DNA from: Sulfurimonas sediminis | GTDB lineage: Bacteria > Campylobacterota > Campylobacteria > Campylobacterales > Sulfurimonadaceae | Assembly (NCBI RefSeq): GCF_014905115.1 | Contig: NZ_CP041235.1 | Location: 1,116,001 to 1,180,000 of the forward strand | DNA length: 64,000 nt | Direction of reading: 5' to 3' | Shown here: in pieces, positions 28,701-37,206 of the stretch | How the letters are laid out: the number at the start of each line of letters is the position of its first letter | Numbering within the stretch: position 1 is the first letter of the stretch | Notes under the pieces: model-generated | What the model saw: only the letters and a program-made list of their open reading frames with translations | What the model was told of the DNA's origin: nothing | Databases searched by the model: none | Made by a program: the position numbers and the translations under genes

Positions 28701-28784
28701 TTATTTTTTCAGATACGGATTCATGTCTAAAATTGCATCAAGCGCCTGCTCGAGTTTCTCGGGAGTATTCCATTTTTTATGCAT
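28701..28784 (-). CDS. 27-aa microprotein downstream of the AAA+ gene
   Basis: ATG at 28784, nine bases after the stop of the AAA+ gene, with AAGGG at good distance. The 27 codons give a coherent amphipathic peptide (MHKKWNTPEKLEQALDAI, then LDMNPYLKK). Its end is two bases from the convergent hemerythrin gene. It fits the gap exactly and looks like a real small gene, but expression is unproven. Confidence 0.5.
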   Translation of the reverse strand: MHKKWNTPEKLEQALDAILDMNPYLKK

Positions 28785-28793
28785 TGGAGCCCT

Positions 28794-31508
28794 TTAGTGC
28801 GATAATCTTGTTTTTAATATGGTATCGAGTTCATCCTCATAAATAATCTCTTTTTCAAGAAGAAGAGATGCAAGTTCTTCGATAATATTCCAGTGTTCAT
28901 CAATAAAATTTTTAATATTTTCCTCACTCTCATTCATCCATCTTTCAAGTGCCTTGTCGATTTTTGTATGGTAGTGCTCTGTATCTTTACTGACACTGCT
29001 GCCTTTTTGTGCATCCATAATTCCGTTGATATTAATGTAGCCGACTTCTGCGTCCATTCCATAATGTGCTATTGCCTTATAGGCATCATGCGTAGCCTGT
29101 TGCAGGTCATTTAACGCACCGGAATTCATTCCGTCACTGCTGCCAAAACGCTTAATCTGTGAGGTTCTGCCTGCCAGGGAAACCAATATCCTGTTTTTAA
29201 AATCTTTAACAGTCATATTATCCTGAATTTCATTATAATCATTGGAAATAAAATGTTCATTGTTGTCTCTTGGTGTCAAACTTATATGTTCTATATGTAT
29301 GTGAGGCATCAGTATTTTAGAAGCAACTGCACGCCCCGCTTCATAAACCGCTGTCTCTTCAAATATCTGCTCCGCAGAGAGATAGGTCTGTTTTTCTCCA
29401 TATTTAATGGCATTTATCTGCTCAACCAGGATTTCCTGTGTTATAGCAGGCAGTCCGTGACGCAGACAGTAAAATGATGCTTCTTTGCTTAACAGTTCAA
29501 GTTGTGAACCGGTAAATCCTGCAGTGTGCATAAGCAGTCTGTTCATATCAAAAGAACCGCTTGAAGGTTTGTTTTGTATGATTTTATTTAAAAAATACTC
29601 CCTGGCATCTTTGTCAAGGTTGTTTACCTCAATGTGAATTTCGATACGACCGGGTCTGATGATTGCACTGTCAATATTTTCTTTATAGTTGGTTGCCGCT
29701 ATAACAAAAATATTTTCTCCCTTTGTATCTGAAAAACCATCTATTTCTGAAAGAAGTTTATTAATTGGGATCTCTTTTCCGTCATCTCCACCGCGCTTAC
29801 CTATGGTGTCAATTTCATCTATAAAGACTATAGAGGGGGCATACTCTTTTGCTTTAGCGAAAATTTGTTTTGTTTTTACCGGGTCAAGAAGTTCAAGTCC
29901 GGTTACAGCGATGAAAGGCAACTCGGCTTCTTTTGCAAAGGCTTTTGCCAGCATTGTTTTTCCTGTTCCAGGAGGTCCGTAAAGAAGCATACCTTTTGGC
30001 GGTGCAATGTCGAAACTCTCAAGAAGTTTGGGTTCTTTAAAAAAGTTAATGACTTCCTGGAGTCTTTGCTTCGCCTTATAATGCCCCGCTATATCATCAA
30101 AAGAAACGTTTGGAATGTCAAAAACCAATCCGTCTTCACTGAAATCTTTGATTTTTGTCACCTGTTTAAATCGAATGTTGAAAATTTTATAGTTTATCAC
30201 GCCCCGTTTGCTGGTAATAGCATCTTCGACATCAAGTGTAATGTTTTTTCTGAAAAGTTCTTTGACAAGGGTTTCATCTTCTATAAGAGGATCAATCGTT
30301 TCTTTGAGGTAGTTGATACAGCTTTTAGAAATGGAGATTTTAATTTTGTTAAATTCGCTTGTTTTAATACCTGAATCCATTATATATGCTGTTATTCTGT
30401 CAAAAAAAGTGGTGCTGACTTTGTCTTTGATGCGTCTGGCATCGAGTTCCGGTGCAAAGTTCAGAATCTGTGTTTTCAAAAAATCATCGAAGTTCTCTTC
30501 AACTGAAAACTCAATGTTGTATCTTTCTTTGAAGCCGTCTTTATACTGCAAAAAGACTTTTTTTGCGATATTTGCATAAGCATCGTAGTTGAGTTTGTTA
30601 AAAAGACAGATATTTGCCTGCGAAAACCGAGAAACCAATTCCGGCAAAATTGCTTCCTGCCAACCGCCGCTTCTGCTGTCTCTTTTTCTTTCACGTCTAA
30701 TGGCTTCAAGAATCATAGACTCGGCTTGAATATAATCCTGTTTTACAAGCTCTTTAAAGCGGTTGTCAAGATAAAGCTCTTTTCCAAGACTTGTGGTGAT
30801 GATAAAAATTGCCTGTGTAAAATCAACCATATAGTTGGCGTTTTCTTCGTTGTATATAATGTCCGGATCTTCACTGCAGGGAGCATCTGTGACTTTGTCC
30901 CAGCCACAGCCGTCACGCAGTTGGCCACCCTCAAATATACCAAGCAGGTTACTTTGAATGATGTTGTCACATTTTTCAAAAGCATCAAGTACTATAATCG
31001 CTTTGGGGTTTCTGTGTACAAAACCTGTCAGTTGACCGACACCGTAACCTTTCCATCCGGCAGGATAGCCATAAAGTTCACCACCGTTTTGTTGATGGTA
31101 CTGTGTCATATCAAACTTCATGATTTTATATTTTGGCAGATGTTCACTCATAAGCTCAGCCAAAAAAGTTTTTCCGGTTGCAGGAGAACCCAAAAAGAGG
31201 TAAGTGGCTTTAGGCGCTTTTTTGTTTTCGCTGATATCATTTTTCATACTGTTAACAACAGTATTTATGGCCTGTTCCTGTCCGAAAAGTTCTTTTGAAA
31301 GTTTTTCTTTTAAAGTTCTTGCAAGCTCTATGTTGTTGTTTGCTTGCACAATCGGTTCTTTGTCTTCCTGCGCCAATTTTTTGGCATATTTGTCTTCAAT
31401 GATTTTTTCATGTTTTTCTACTGCTGCCTGGGCCAGTTCTGCTAAACTCGGTTTGTTCTTTTCTTCTTTGTCCATAGCTGCTTGGGCTAACTCTTTTAAA
31501 TTTGGCAT
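28794..31508 (-). CDS. Double AAA+ ATPase: ClpB-D2-like plus FtsH-like with degenerate protease
   Basis: 904 residues, no membrane segment. Residues 4-35 hold two copies of an LxELAQAAxxK motif. The first AAA+ (about 70-330) resembles a ClpA/B D2 module: Walker A GSPATGKT (107-114) and GYGVGQLTGFV, but Walker B reads VLDAFEK with Ala176 instead of the catalytic Glu. The second AAA+ (about 465-700) is FtsH/cdc48-like and intact: GPPGTGKT (511-518), IVFIDEID (560-567), RPGR. The tail resembles an FtsH M41 domain, but HEAGH is YEAGR (722-726), losing both zinc histidines, while the Asp of GALNDL remains. Inference: a soluble unfoldase or chaperone, not a protease. Confidence 0.85.
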   Translation of the reverse strand: MPNLKELAQAAMDKEEKNKPSLAELAQAAVEKHEKIIEDKYAKKLAQEDKEPIVQANNNIELARTLKEKLSKELFGQEQAINTVVNSMKNDISENKKAPKATYLFLGSPATGKTFLAELMSEHLPKYKIMKFDMTQYHQQNGGELYGYPAGWKGYGVGQLTGFVHRNPKAIIVLDAFEKCDNIIQSNLLGIFEGGQLRDGCGWDKVTDAPCSEDPDIIYNEENANYMVDFTQAIFIITTSLGKELYLDNRFKELVKQDYIQAESMILEAIRRERKRDSRSGGWQEAILPELVSRFSQANICLFNKLNYDAYANIAKKVFLQYKDGFKERYNIEFSVEENFDDFLKTQILNFAPELDARRIKDKVSTTFFDRITAYIMDSGIKTSEFNKIKISISKSCINYLKETIDPLIEDETLVKELFRKNITLDVEDAITSKRGVINYKIFNIRFKQVTKIKDFSEDGLVFDIPNVSFDDIAGHYKAKQRLQEVINFFKEPKLLESFDIAPPKGMLLYGPPGTGKTMLAKAFAKEAELPFIAVTGLELLDPVKTKQIFAKAKEYAPSIVFIDEIDTIGKRGGDDGKEIPINKLLSEIDGFSDTKGENIFVIAATNYKENIDSAIIRPGRIEIHIEVNNLDKDAREYFLNKIIQNKPSSGSFDMNRLLMHTAGFTGSQLELLSKEASFYCLRHGLPAITQEILVEQINAIKYGEKQTYLSAEQIFEETAVYEAGRAVASKILMPHIHIEHISLTPRDNNEHFISNDYNEIQDNMTVKDFKNRILVSLAGRTSQIKRFGSSDGMNSGALNDLQQATHDAYKAIAHYGMDAEVGYININGIMDAQKGSSVSKDTEHYHTKIDKALERWMNESEENIKNFIDEHWNIIEELASLLLEKEIIYEDELDTILKTRLSH

Positions 31509-31689
31509 ATTCTCATCTCTTTATTGCATTGTTTTTTTTATATAATATTTTTTAATTTGTGTATATTACTGAATTGTTGTTGAGCCTAAACATAAGATAA
31601 AAGGCAGGGGGTAAAAGAGAAAGGCAAATTAAAGCTAGCAGCCAAAAGAGGCTCCAATAGCTTTAAATCACTAGATTACAGTGAGGTTT

Positions 31690-32004
31690 TTACTGTGCAC
31701 CAAACTGGCGAGAGTCCATTTCAGCCATAAACGTTTCTAGAGAAAACGTAATATAGTTTGCCAGGTCTTCAGGAGTTTTTTCAAGATCATTTAATGTTAA
31801 AGGCACAATCTGAATATGTGAGTCAGTGTCATTTACAGCATATGTAAATTGAATATACGGGCCTTTTGCCTCATCATGTCCTTTGACATTTTCTGTAACC
31901 AAAACACCAGGAATAAAATAATCAACTGTTACATCAGGATTCACCTGAACTTTATCAACAAGTTCCACTACTTTTTTTAATTTTTTTACTTGTTCTTCTA
32001 CCAT
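31690..32004 (-). CDS. Uncharacterised small protein (104 aa)
   Basis: 104 residues, N-terminal helix (EEQVKKLKKVVELVDKVQV) followed by beta strands (VDYFIPGVLV; GPYIQFTYAV; SHIQIVPLTL). Cytoplasmic by composition. AAGGAG-like sequence precedes the ATG. The family is not recognised. The 180 bases between it and the AAA+ gene hold nothing I can name. Confidence 0.65.
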   Translation of the reverse strand: MVEEQVKKLKKVVELVDKVQVNPDVTVDYFIPGVLVTENVKGHDEAKGPYIQFTYAVNDTDSHIQIVPLTLNDLEKTPEDLANYITFSLETFMAEMDSRQFGAQ

Positions 32005-32134
32005 AATAACACTCCTTGTAATTTGTATCAGCTTTATAACTAATTTTTATATTATAACAGATAGAATGGTAGTAAAATAAAACAAACTGAAAATATAAGA
32101 ATTAAATTAATTATTTTATTTAAGACTATAAAAA

Positions 32135-32172
32135 GATTATCATTATCATTTGGAATAAAATTTAGCTATACT
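32135..32172 (+). promoter_or_regulatory. Candidate Fur box and promoter of the second truncated hemoglobin
   Basis: GATTATCATTATC (32135-32147) equals thirteen consecutive bases of the classical Fur consensus and is followed by ATTT. TATACT at 32167-32172 is a good -10 element, which places the Fur-like site over the -35. Iron-dependent repression of the downstream globin is a reasonable inference. Confidence 0.55.
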
Positions 32173-32198
32173 TTTATGATTAAAAACTAGGAGAGTGT

Positions 32199-32594
32199 AT
32201 GCTTTATGATACCGTAGACAGAGCTAAAGTAGAAGAGATGGTGCACCGGTTCTATGCTGATGTACTCAAAGATGATATTTTAAGCCCTTATTTTACAAAA
32301 GCACTGGGAAGTGACCTCAAGAGTGGAAAATGGCATGAACATTTAAATACATTGATTGGGTTTTGGCTGCTGATGATGAATGCAGAAATTGGTTACAAGG
32401 GTGATCCTTTTCCTCCGCATGCATTTTTAGGGCAGATGTACAGAGAAACTTTTGAACGCTGGCTGATACTTTTTAAAAATGTTGTTGAGGGCATGTTTGT
32501 GCCGGAAATTGCGCAAAAATTTTATAAAAAAGCAGATATTTTAGCTGAGCAGTTTATTGAAAATTTAGGTATTGATGAAGAAGAGGAGGATTAA
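32199..32594 (+). CDS. Group III truncated hemoglobin
   Basis: The second globin of the window, 131 residues, clearly divergent from the Ctb-like one. Tyr B10 is in HRFYADV, the proximal His in FPPHAFLG and the Trp in FERWLILF. AGGAG precedes the ATG. It is directly followed by a 119-residue protein, one base after its stop, so they are co-transcribed. Confidence 0.88.
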   Translation: MLYDTVDRAKVEEMVHRFYADVLKDDILSPYFTKALGSDLKSGKWHEHLNTLIGFWLLMMNAEIGYKGDPFPPHAFLGQMYRETFERWLILFKNVVEGMFVPEIAQKFYKKADILAEQFIENLGIDEEEED

Positions 32595-32954
32595 ATGAGC
32601 GAACAGGCAAAAATATTAGAAGAAATGCAGCAACTGGTGATGCAAATTCTTAAAACGGGTACAGCCACTGTAGAAGAGGGCGACAGACTTGATGAACTTG
32701 AAGAACAAATGCTCAAACAAAAATGCTACAGGCCGACTGATGCTCAAAACAGTGAAAATCAGGGTGAAGAAATTGCAGAACTCTTTTTTAACAATGACAC
32801 AACAGGTGCAATAAATAAAATGATAGAGTATGACATTACGCCAGAAGATTTTTTCGGATTTGCGGCCTATCATTTTGAGGATGATCCTCGCGTAGGAATG
32901 TTTACAAAATCATTTATTGATAATGTAAACACAACTTATAAATCCAGGTCCTAA
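32595..32954 (+). CDS. Helical protein co-transcribed with truncated hemoglobin
   Basis: 119 residues, mostly helical and acidic (AKILEEMQQLVMQIL; DRLDELEEQMLKQ; ITPEDFFGFAAYHFEDD). No signal peptide and no known motif. The start codon abuts the globin stop and GAGGAGG lies just upstream, so it is probably translated at a similar level. It may be an accessory factor for the globin. Confidence 0.65.
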   Translation: MSEQAKILEEMQQLVMQILKTGTATVEEGDRLDELEEQMLKQKCYRPTDAQNSENQGEEIAELFFNNDTTGAINKMIEYDITPEDFFGFAAYHFEDDPRVGMFTKSFIDNVNTTYKSRS

Positions 32955-32960
32955 ACAACG

Positions 32961-32991
32961 AAGTTAAAATAGATAAACTCTATTTTAACTT
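32961..32991. terminator. Bidirectional hairpin
   Basis: AAGTTAAAATAGA and its perfect complement flank a five-base loop between two convergent genes; the right arm enters the end of the oxidoreductase gene. The flanking T- and A-rich stems suit termination in both directions. Confidence 0.6.
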
Positions 32992-33996
32992 TGAAGCAAT
33001 ATCTTTGACAGCATCACTTGCGTGATTGAATGCAAGGGCAATACTTCCCTGATCCGTAACAACATCACCAATAGTATAAAGACCTTTTACATTTGTCTCA
33101 AAAGTTTTTTCATCATATACCGGAACATCCCATTCCCCTGTTTTAACACCTGAGTTTACAAGGATGTCTTTTGGAGTAGTACCGCCAAGTGCATAGACTG
33201 CTCTGTCATATTCACCGGTAGTTCCATCTGTAAAGTTTACTTTGATTGCTCTTTCTGTACCCGGTTCAACACTTGCAACATCTACACCGAGTTTATTGAT
33301 AAGTTTACCGTTATCAAGGTACTTCATACACATTTGTGTATTGATCGGATTCATTCTTTTTATTTCAGCCTGTCTGTAGTTGAGTGTTACAACACAGTCT
33401 TCCATACCTTCCATTTCAATTAAACCATAGGCATACTCACCGGCGGTATCTCCACCACCGACTATCATTACATGTTCACCGTTTTGAACTTTGGAAAGGT
33501 TGAAGTTAAGTACACTTTTGAGTTCTTTTGGAAATTTGTATTTTGGCTTGTTAGGTTTCCCCATGCGACCAACCGAAAGAATGACATTTTTTGCTCTCAT
33601 ATTTTCAAGCGCTTCAGCTATGCCGTCTGTAGCATAAACAATTGAAAAAAGTCCGTCTTCCTCTTTTTCAATTCTAATGATTTCATGGTTGTATTCAAAT
33701 TTGTCCAATACACCGGCTTCACTTAACTTATCATTCATTTGTTGGATATAATCTTCTTTTGAACACTCTTCAAAAGTAACATTGCCGGTAAATTCAAACT
33801 TGATTCCCATCCAGTCTTTATCTACTCTTTTGCCTTTTTTATAAAACTTGTGAATCATATCATTATGATGTGGTGCCTTGTCTATAACCATAACATTTTC
33901 GATACCGGCCAGTTTTGCTTCTATAGCAGCTGCCATTCCTCCAGGACCTGCACCTATTATTGCCAGGTCTACTGTCTTTGGATTATTTTGCGCCAT
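32980..33996 (-). CDS. FAD/NAD(P)-dependent oxidoreductase
   Basis: A 338-residue two-dinucleotide-domain flavoprotein. The FAD motif is DLAIIGAGPGGMAAAIEA, the NAD(P) motif VMIVGGGDTAGEYAYG, and the C-terminal FAD contact GLYTIGDVVTDQGSIALAF. There is no redox CxxC, so it is not thioredoxin reductase. The layout fits YpdA or ferredoxin-NADP reductase-like enzymes. The electron acceptor cannot be read from context. Confidence 0.85.
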   Translation of the reverse strand: MAQNNPKTVDLAIIGAGPGGMAAAIEAKLAGIENVMVIDKAPHHNDMIHKFYKKGKRVDKDWMGIKFEFTGNVTFEECSKEDYIQQMNDKLSEAGVLDKFEYNHEIIRIEKEEDGLFSIVYATDGIAEALENMRAKNVILSVGRMGKPNKPKYKFPKELKSVLNFNLSKVQNGEHVMIVGGGDTAGEYAYGLIEMEGMEDCVVTLNYRQAEIKRMNPINTQMCMKYLDNGKLINKLGVDVASVEPGTERAIKVNFTDGTTGEYDRAVYALGGTTPKDILVNSGVKTGEWDVPVYDEKTFETNVKGLYTIGDVVTDQGSIALAFNHASDAVKDIASKLK

Positions 33997-34122
33997 TTAT
34001 TTCCCCTTTTTGTCGTAAAATTCAGGCCGTAGTATAGTAAATTTCTGGAAAATGTTCTTGTTAATATCTGTTTATGTTATTTTTTTAATATATTTTTAAA
34101 ATATCCTTAGCTTTTAGAGGAT

Positions 34123-34692
34123 TTACTCCGCTCTGCTTGGATGCTCTGAAACAATTTTTCGAACCTCTTCATGGGCATCTTTGCTTAATCTTTCCAGTAT
34201 GTCAAGTGGTGTAATCGGATTTTTTGCAACGGCTGCCCGTACATTTTCATCTTCGTCTTTACTGAGTTTGTTTAATATCTCCGGTGTTGTACTTGGATTT
34301 ACCGCTATAGAGATCTTTACAAAGACATCATTGTCACTGCTGAGTCTGTCCAGTATCTCAACAGGAGTATTTGCATTGCCGGCTACCCATGATACAACTT
34401 CTGAGTCTTCACTGAGTGCAATGAGTGTTGCAACATTAGTATTTGGGTGTTCTGCCACAAATTCACGAACAAACGGGCTGTCGTCTTTACTCAGTTTGTC
34501 TAAAGTCTCAGAAGATGTATTGATATGTGCAGCAACTCTTGCGCGTACAAACTGGTTTTCATCTTCACTTAATTTATCCAATGCTTCTGTAGATGTCTCT
34601 GGGTTGTTTGCTAATGCTCTGCGAACATTCTCGTCACTGCTTTGTATCGATTCTAATTCTTCTTGTGTTATCATTTTTGCTGTTACCTTCAT
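34123..34692 (-). CDS. Leucine-rich-repeat-variant (LRV/HEAT-like) protein
   Basis: 189 residues built almost entirely from a repeat of about 24 residues with the pattern NPxTxxxxLxxLSxDxxxxVRxxVA (for example ANNPETSTEALDKLSEDENQ; EHPNTNVATLIALSEDSE; NPITPLDILERLSKDAHE), six units. Such alpha solenoids bind proteins. The typical LRV N-terminal Fe-S cysteine cluster is absent. Confidence 0.8.
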   Translation of the reverse strand: MKVTAKMITQEELESIQSSDENVRRALANNPETSTEALDKLSEDENQFVRARVAAHINTSSETLDKLSKDDSPFVREFVAEHPNTNVATLIALSEDSEVVSWVAGNANTPVEILDRLSSDNDVFVKISIAVNPSTTPEILNKLSKDEDENVRAAVAKNPITPLDILERLSKDAHEEVRKIVSEHPSRAE

Positions 34693-34743
34693 AAGAATAT
34701 GGTTTTTGATTTCATGAATTGTAGCTATAAGTCTCTTAAATAC

Positions 34744-35217
34744 TCAGTCACAAGAAAATGGAAACTTTTTTTCTAAGTTATTCATCAAGTCTTTCTCTCT
34801 TTGTGATGTGACATTCTTTTTCAAATACTCCCAGAACTTTTTTGCTGCACTGACAACCATGAGCCACTCTTCATCCTGCAGTATCTCCTGAGAATTTGCA
34901 TCCGGTTCCATATAAAAGGCTGCAAGTTGATGAAACTTTTTTGCATGATCAGCCTCTTGTTTGGAAACATTTGCATTCCGGACAGCTTTTTCGTAAGCGT
35001 CGTCGAGTGCTAATATCTCAAAATAGGCACTTATACATTCATCAAAGGAAGAAGACCACACTTCATCTTCTGGCCATTTGGCAGTTTGGGGGTAGACCCA
35101 TGCCATCTCTTGGAGTTTGAGATTTGAAAATTCAAAGATTGTCGTTATCCAGTAGAGCCGCCATCTTTGTTTAAGTTCGACATCACTGATATCATCCTGC
35201 AGATTTGCCATGAGCAT
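34744..35217 (-). CDS. Uncharacterised helical protein (157 aa)
   Basis: 157 residues rich in Trp and acidic residues (WRLYWITTIFEFSNLKLQEMAWVY; KKFHQLAAFYMEPDANSQEIL). The start at 35217 has AAAGGAG seven bases upstream. No motif recognised. It lies between an LRV protein and the NifU-like group, in a run of single-gene units. Confidence 0.65.
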   Translation of the reverse strand: MLMANLQDDISDVELKQRWRLYWITTIFEFSNLKLQEMAWVYPQTAKWPEDEVWSSSFDECISAYFEILALDDAYEKAVRNANVSKQEADHAKKFHQLAAFYMEPDANSQEILQDEEWLMVVSAAKKFWEYLKKNVTSQREKDLMNNLEKKFPFSCD

Positions 35218-35315
35218 AATACTTCTCCTTTGGTAGGGTTTTATAAGTTGAATCTTACCCTTTCTTGCCTTAAGCCTAAAGAGGTTAAAATTCAGTAAAT
35301 ATACAAGGATGACAA

Positions 35316-35720
35316 ATGAGCATGACGGGAATGATATTTCAGTTTAACAGTGATAACGGCAAGGGATTGCTTATGTTATCTGACGGTGAGACAAAAGAGT
35401 TTGACACTAGCCAATGGGTAGAGAAAAGTAACAGGCCTTTCGTAGGATTGAAAATTTCCTATGATGAAAGTGATGGGAAAATCAGTGTGAAGCCATACAA
35501 TGACGCAACAAAAGAATCTTCCGCCTACTCGAATGCTGATGAGTGTATTCTTCACTTTAAAGAAGAGGGATTCAAAGTTGTCAAGGACACTGCAGGTGAA
35601 ACGACGCGGACAATTACACTGAGAAAGTATGAAATGGGTGACTTCGCAGAGGTTATAATCAAGTCTGTGAACGATAAAATTTCCGTAACCCATATGGTGA
35701 ACGGGAAAAAAACCAACTGA
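35316..35720 (+). CDS. Uncharacterised protein with possible OB-like N-terminus
   Basis: 134 residues. The N-terminal half (MTGMIFQFNSDNGKGLLMLSDGE ... VGLKISYDESDGKISV, read as two pieces) resembles a cold-shock/OB barrel that handles RNA or DNA; the C-terminal half is a separate alpha/beta unit. The OB reading is weak. AAGGA precedes the ATG. Confidence 0.55.
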   Translation: MSMTGMIFQFNSDNGKGLLMLSDGETKEFDTSQWVEKSNRPFVGLKISYDESDGKISVKPYNDATKESSAYSNADECILHFKEEGFKVVKDTAGETTRTITLRKYEMGDFAEVIIKSVNDKISVTHMVNGKKTN

Positions 35721-35778
35721 TTTTTTTTATTTTTTATTAAGTATCCAATGGTATTATAATCAAAAAAAGGAGACAATA

Positions 35779-36066
35779 ATGAGCGAAACAACAACGGAAA
35801 AAGTGGACTTTGACAACATGAGTGTCATCCAAAAGATTAATGCTGTAGATAAAATTATAGATGAAAAAATCAGAGAATTCTTACATGCAGATGGTGGAGA
35901 TTTAGATTTTATAGATCTTAAAGAGACAAACGGTCTGACTGATATTTATATCTCATATGTCGGAGCCTGCGGATCTTGTGCAAGTTCAGGAGGAACATTG
36001 ACTTCCATCCAGAGAATTTTAAACGGTCAACTCGAAACCGACAATATCAGAGTATATGCAGTTTAG
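35779..36066 (+). CDS. NifU-like Fe-S scaffold domain protein
   Basis: A 95-residue stand-alone NifU C-terminal (Nfu) domain that carries or transfers Fe-S clusters. LHADGGDLDFIDL and the cluster cysteines in VGACGSCASSGGTL (CxxC) are diagnostic. AAAGGAG precedes the ATG. A hemerythrin gene follows after 18 bases, so the two may be co-transcribed. Confidence 0.9.
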   Translation: MSETTTEKVDFDNMSVIQKINAVDKIIDEKIREFLHADGGDLDFIDLKETNGLTDIYISYVGACGSCASSGGTLTSIQRILNGQLETDNIRVYAV

Positions 36067-36084
36067 CATACAAAAGGAAAAAAA

Positions 36085-36486
36085 TTGATTGTACAAGAAG
36101 AACTTTCGATGGTAGCAATACCGAGCATGAATGACACACACCTGGAAGAAAGTCTTCTTATAAACAAACTTGAGGCAGCTGCAGGCAGCAACGATATAAA
36201 ATCAACGCTTGCAACGCTCAAGGAGCTCCTTGCACATACTTCCATACATTTTTCAGAAGAAGAAAGTATGATGCAGGAAACAAACTTTCCATCATATAAC
36301 TCGCATAAAGCGGAACATGACAGACATTTAAGCGAGCTTGCGCATATCATTAAGTATTTTGAAGAAAAAAGAGATACGAATGCGATTATGGCTTACATAA
36401 AGGGGAATTTAGAATCTTGGATGCTAGATCATGTTAAAACGATGGATACGCTGATGGCTGAGTATTTTCAATCAGCTAATTCCTAA
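36085..36486 (+). CDS. Hemerythrin domain protein
   Basis: 133 residues from a TTG start with AAAAGG upstream. All expected di-iron ligands are visible: THLEESLL, HTSIHFSEEE, HKAEHDRH (HxxxH) and DHVKTMD (HxxxxD). Probably binds oxygen, or protects or senses Fe and O2. It forms a unit with the upstream NifU-like gene. Confidence 0.88.
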   Translation: MIVQEELSMVAIPSMNDTHLEESLLINKLEAAAGSNDIKSTLATLKELLAHTSIHFSEEESMMQETNFPSYNSHKAEHDRHLSELAHIIKYFEEKRDTNAIMAYIKGNLESWMLDHVKTMDTLMAEYFQSANS

Positions 36487-36495
36487 TACCTTAAA

Positions 36496-36518
36496 AACAG
36501 CGGCATCAGCCGGCTGTT
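36496..36518. terminator. Bidirectional terminator
   Basis: AACAGC-GGC pairs with GCC-GCTGTT (one bulged G) around an ATCA loop, followed by a T-rich stretch, between the converging hemerythrin and hypothetical genes. Confidence 0.6.
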
Positions 36519-36519
36519 G

Positions 36520-36840
36520 TTAATCTTCGTAGGTCGGAGAAGTATAGTCAAATCCAAATTTCATCTTTTGGCTTATCTCTTCATCTATCTGATCTATAAT
36601 CTCTTCGGTTACATTTTCAATATTTTCGATAAACCTGTTTTTTTCTTTTTCATGCTTAAATAAGTGAATGGTATAAGATTTTTCCTGTGTAAATGTCTCT
36701 AAAAACTTTTCTAAAACATCATCCCAGACTAAAGTAACTTCTTTGCTTAACTGGTTTTCTTTCCCATCTTCGGGAAGTGTAAAATTAAAAACTATATTTT
36801 CTTCATATGTAATGACTTCATACTTTTCATTTGCTGTCAA
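36520..36840 (-). CDS. Uncharacterised acidic protein (106 aa)
   Basis: 106 residues with alternating strands and helices (YEVITYEENIVFNFTLPEDG; EVTLVWDDVLEKFLETF; SYTIHLFKHEKEKNRF). Cytoplasmic, no known motif. AAAGGA lies upstream of its ATG. The function cannot be inferred from the neighbours. Confidence 0.6.
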   Translation of the reverse strand: MTANEKYEVITYEENIVFNFTLPEDGKENQLSKEVTLVWDDVLEKFLETFTQEKSYTIHLFKHEKEKNRFIENIENVTEEIIDQIDEEISQKMKFGFDYTSPTYED

Positions 36841-36917
36841 TTTGTATCCTTTTTAAAATTGACAGTGTACCTTTGTATTTTTTGATTGTACTTAAAATTA
36901 AAAACACTTATAATTTT

Positions 36918-37190
36918 TTAGCTAACGGGAATATATGTCTGATACATTTCCCACCATCTAGCCAAGTCTCTTGCTTCTTGAGAGAAAGGATTGTTGATTA
37001 TTCTTTCAAAAGTGGCAGTATCGAGACTTTTAAGCTCCTGTGCAAGTTCACTGACACACTCTACCGGATAGTCATATGAACTTGCACATTCCAAAATGAC
37101 ATCCGGTACTTCTTTGTCCTGGGAGATCAGTACATAAGCATAAAGTTCACAGGTTTTGCGTGCTTGTACCTCTCTGTTGTTTGGGTTCAT
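36918..37190 (-). CDS. Uncharacterised protein after thioredoxin gene
   Basis: Starts at ATG 37190, which follows AAGGAAG; a longer frame would overlap the thioredoxin gene. The 90-residue product is helical with three cysteines (ARKTCELYAYVLISQ; LECASSYDYPVECVSELAQEL). It lies 16 bases downstream of the thioredoxin gene on the same strand, so it is likely in one operon and could be a redox partner. Confidence 0.65.
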   Translation of the reverse strand: MNPNNREVQARKTCELYAYVLISQDKEVPDVILECASSYDYPVECVSELAQELKSLDTATFERIINNPFSQEARDLARWWEMYQTYIPVS

Positions 37191-37206
37191 TTTCTTCCTT
37201 GTAAAA

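Noticed and set aside
31509-31689. Small RNA or gene between the AAA+ gene and the 104-residue protein
   Set aside because: No ribosome binding site with a frame, promoter-terminator pair or strong structure was found.
32135-32151. Simple AT repeat instead of a Fur box
   Set aside because: Thirteen consecutive matches to the Fur consensus at a promoter position are unlikely to be only base composition, so the Fur box was kept at moderate confidence.
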